A stretch of 5,838 nucleotides of DNA from Candidatus Bathyarchaeota archaeon (lineage in GTDB: Archaea > Thermoproteota > Bathyarchaeia > TCS64): positions 1-5,838 of the forward strand of contig CALGBN010000322.1 in assembly GCA_937877765.1 (NCBI GenBank), written 5' to 3'. The notes under the pieces are model-generated. The model was not told where the DNA came from. It saw only the letters and a program-made list of their open reading frames with translations, and made no database searches. Below, one piece after another: positions 5,118 to 5,838 of this stretch (positions within the stretch are counted from its first letter, which is position 1; each line of letters opens with the position of its first letter). The position numbers and the translations under genes are program-made.

Positions 5118-5660
5118 ATGGGTCAAGAAAATAAATCAGTGCGGTTGACTGGTACGGCTATTTTGGCTGCGTTGGTTATTGTTTTTGATTATACCCTCAA
5201 GTTTTCTGGTTTGAAGATTCCTTTCCCATGGTATCCGGTCCTCAAGTTTGACTTTACTGGTGTGCCAATCGCGTTAAGCCTCTTCCTCTATGGTTTTCCA
5301 TCATCAGCTACGACTTCAATCGTTGCAGGTATCGGTATAATGGCCAGAAGTGGAGACCCCATATCTGCTTCTATAAAGGTGGCTGCTGAGTTGTCAACGA
5401 TATTCGGGTTATTCATAGGAGATAAGTTTGGAGGATCAAAGTATATCGCGTGGGGAGCTGGGTTAGCTTCACGTGTTCTTGTAATGAGTGCTGTGAATCT
5501 CTACGTGTTGCCCAATATCTATCGGGTGCCCATGGAGGCTGCAATAGGGTTGCTTCCTTTAATCGGTGTTTTTAACCTGCTTCAGGGGGCTATCACGATT
5601 GGTTTAGGCCGTTTCCTGTATGAGGCTGTCCAGTCAAGGCTTCCACGGTGGGCTCCATAA
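5118..5660 (+). CDS. ECF transporter substrate-binding (S) subunit, RibU-like
   Basis: A 180-residue integral membrane protein with about six hydrophobic segments (roughly 10-29, 45-61, 62-78, 83-101, 109-131 and 140-168). This is the size and topology of S components of energy-coupling factor vitamin transporters. The sequence YPVLKFDFTGVP at 39-50 resembles the LKFDFSD-P stretch of riboflavin-specific RibU proteins. The gene lies directly behind ribA, so riboflavin or a related flavin is the best substrate guess. Other vitamins cannot be excluded. It would need an EcfT subunit and two EcfA ATPases, none of which is encoded here; they presumably lie elsewhere, as in group II ECF systems. ATG 5118 is preferred over TTG 5088, which would add a cysteine-containing stretch lacking membrane-protein character and would overlap the probable promoter. 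No Shine-Dalgarno sequence is seen. Confidence 0.85.
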   Translation: MGQENKSVRLTGTAILAALVIVFDYTLKFSGLKIPFPWYPVLKFDFTGVPIALSLFLYGFPSSATTSIVAGIGIMARSGDPISASIKVAAELSTIFGLFIGDKFGGSKYIAWGAGLASRVLVMSAVNLYVLPNIYRVPMEAAIGLLPLIGVFNLLQGAITIGLGRFLYEAVQSRLPRWAP

Positions 5661-5672
5661 CCGGGTGGATGG

Positions 5673-5680
5673 TTTTAAAA
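5673..5680 (+). promoter_or_regulatory. TATA box of the M20 amidohydrolase gene
   Basis: TTTTAAAA is preceded by a purine-rich stretch (GGGTGGATGG) suitable as a TFB recognition element. Initiation about 25 bases on would fall near 5702-5705, a few bases before the TTG start at 5712. It is the strongest promoter match in the window and lies only 12 bases after the transporter's stop codon. Confidence 0.6.
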
Positions 5681-5700
5681 CATTCATAGACGCATGCATA

Positions 5701-5710
5701 TTTGATCAAA
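5701..5710. promoter_or_regulatory. TTTGATCAAA palindrome at the predicted start site
   Basis: A perfect 10-base palindrome lies between the TATA box at 5673 and the TTG start at 5712, over the predicted transcription start. A repressor could bind here. Perfect 10-base palindromes occur by chance about once per kilobase, so position is the only support. Confidence 0.25.
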
Positions 5711-5711
5711 G

Positions 5712-5838
5712 TTGAAAGAAACCGCTTATCAATGGATTGACGAGAACGAGAAAAAGATCATCGAGTGGAGCGACAAGGTATGGAGCTTCGCTGAACTTGG
5801 GTTACTTGAGTTCAAGACATCCAAATATCTTTCAGACA
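5712..5838 (+). CDS. M20-family amidohydrolase (AbgB-like), 5' part only
   Basis: The first 42 codons run off the right edge. The visible N-terminus has an aromatic and acidic helix (AYQWIDENEKKIIEWSDKVW), then FAELGLLEFKTSKYL at 26-40. This matches the start of M20 metallopeptidase-fold amidohydrolases, particularly the aminobenzoyl-glutamate utilisation protein B group, where the segment reads like 'AELGLQEFKSS'. Such enzymes hydrolyse N-acyl amino acids or aminobenzoyl-glutamate with a pair of zinc ions. The metal ligands lie beyond the window. The TTG at 5712 is chosen because an in-frame TGA lies at 5703-5705 and the TATA box is correctly placed for it. Substrate is unassigned. Confidence 0.8.
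   Translation, partial: MKETAYQWIDENEKKIIEWSDKVWSFAELGLLEFKTSKYLSD

Overview
The window looks like a stretch of archaeal chromosome, most plausibly from the Thermoproteota/Bathyarchaeia side, although the lineage is an inference. Nearly every gene start has an A/T-rich TATA-like box about 20 to 40 bases upstream and no convincing Shine-Dalgarno sequence. Several starts fit leaderless or very short-leader transcripts. The proteins also fit: a class I ligase, a soluble histidine kinase without a receiver partner, a small winged-helix regulator, a bacterial-type GTP cyclohydrolase II and an ECF S component.

Left part (1-2724): a dihydrodipicolinate synthase/N-acetylneuraminate lyase (DapA/NAL) superfamily aldolase runs leftward, and an AMP-forming acyl-CoA ligase runs rightward from the same roughly 35-base gap. 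That gap contains one clear TATA-like box. The aldolase keeps the Schiff-base lysine but lacks the arginine and the tyrosine relay expected of true DapA, so its substrate is open. Its last 14 codons lie in T-rich DNA next to a hexanucleotide tandem repeat.

Middle (2721-4218, minus strand): a winged-helix protein is followed 43 bases later by a PAS-HisKA-HATPase histidine kinase. The kinase ends tail to tail with the ligase in a 4-base overlap. No receiver-domain protein is present. Kinase and regulator share a near-identical short N-terminal segment, D-x-LRNLIL, encoded by different synonymous codons. Overlapping ACGT-centred palindromes sit between the regulator's start codon and its TATA-like box.

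Right part (4219-5838, plus strand): a 147-base divergent intergenic region leads into ribA, which carries an unusual N-terminal four-cysteine extension. Next comes a six-helix ECF substrate-binding subunit resembling RibU. Together they suggest a flavin module combining the first step of riboflavin synthesis with riboflavin uptake. The window ends in the first 42 codons of an M20-family amidohydrolase of the AbgB type, with its own strong TATA box.

No tRNA, rRNA, CRISPR array, insertion sequence or integrase is visible. I do not see a clearly new defence or mobile system. The best leads are the kinase/winged-helix pair with its shared segment and candidate operator, the RibA cysteine extension, and the aldolase with an altered active site.
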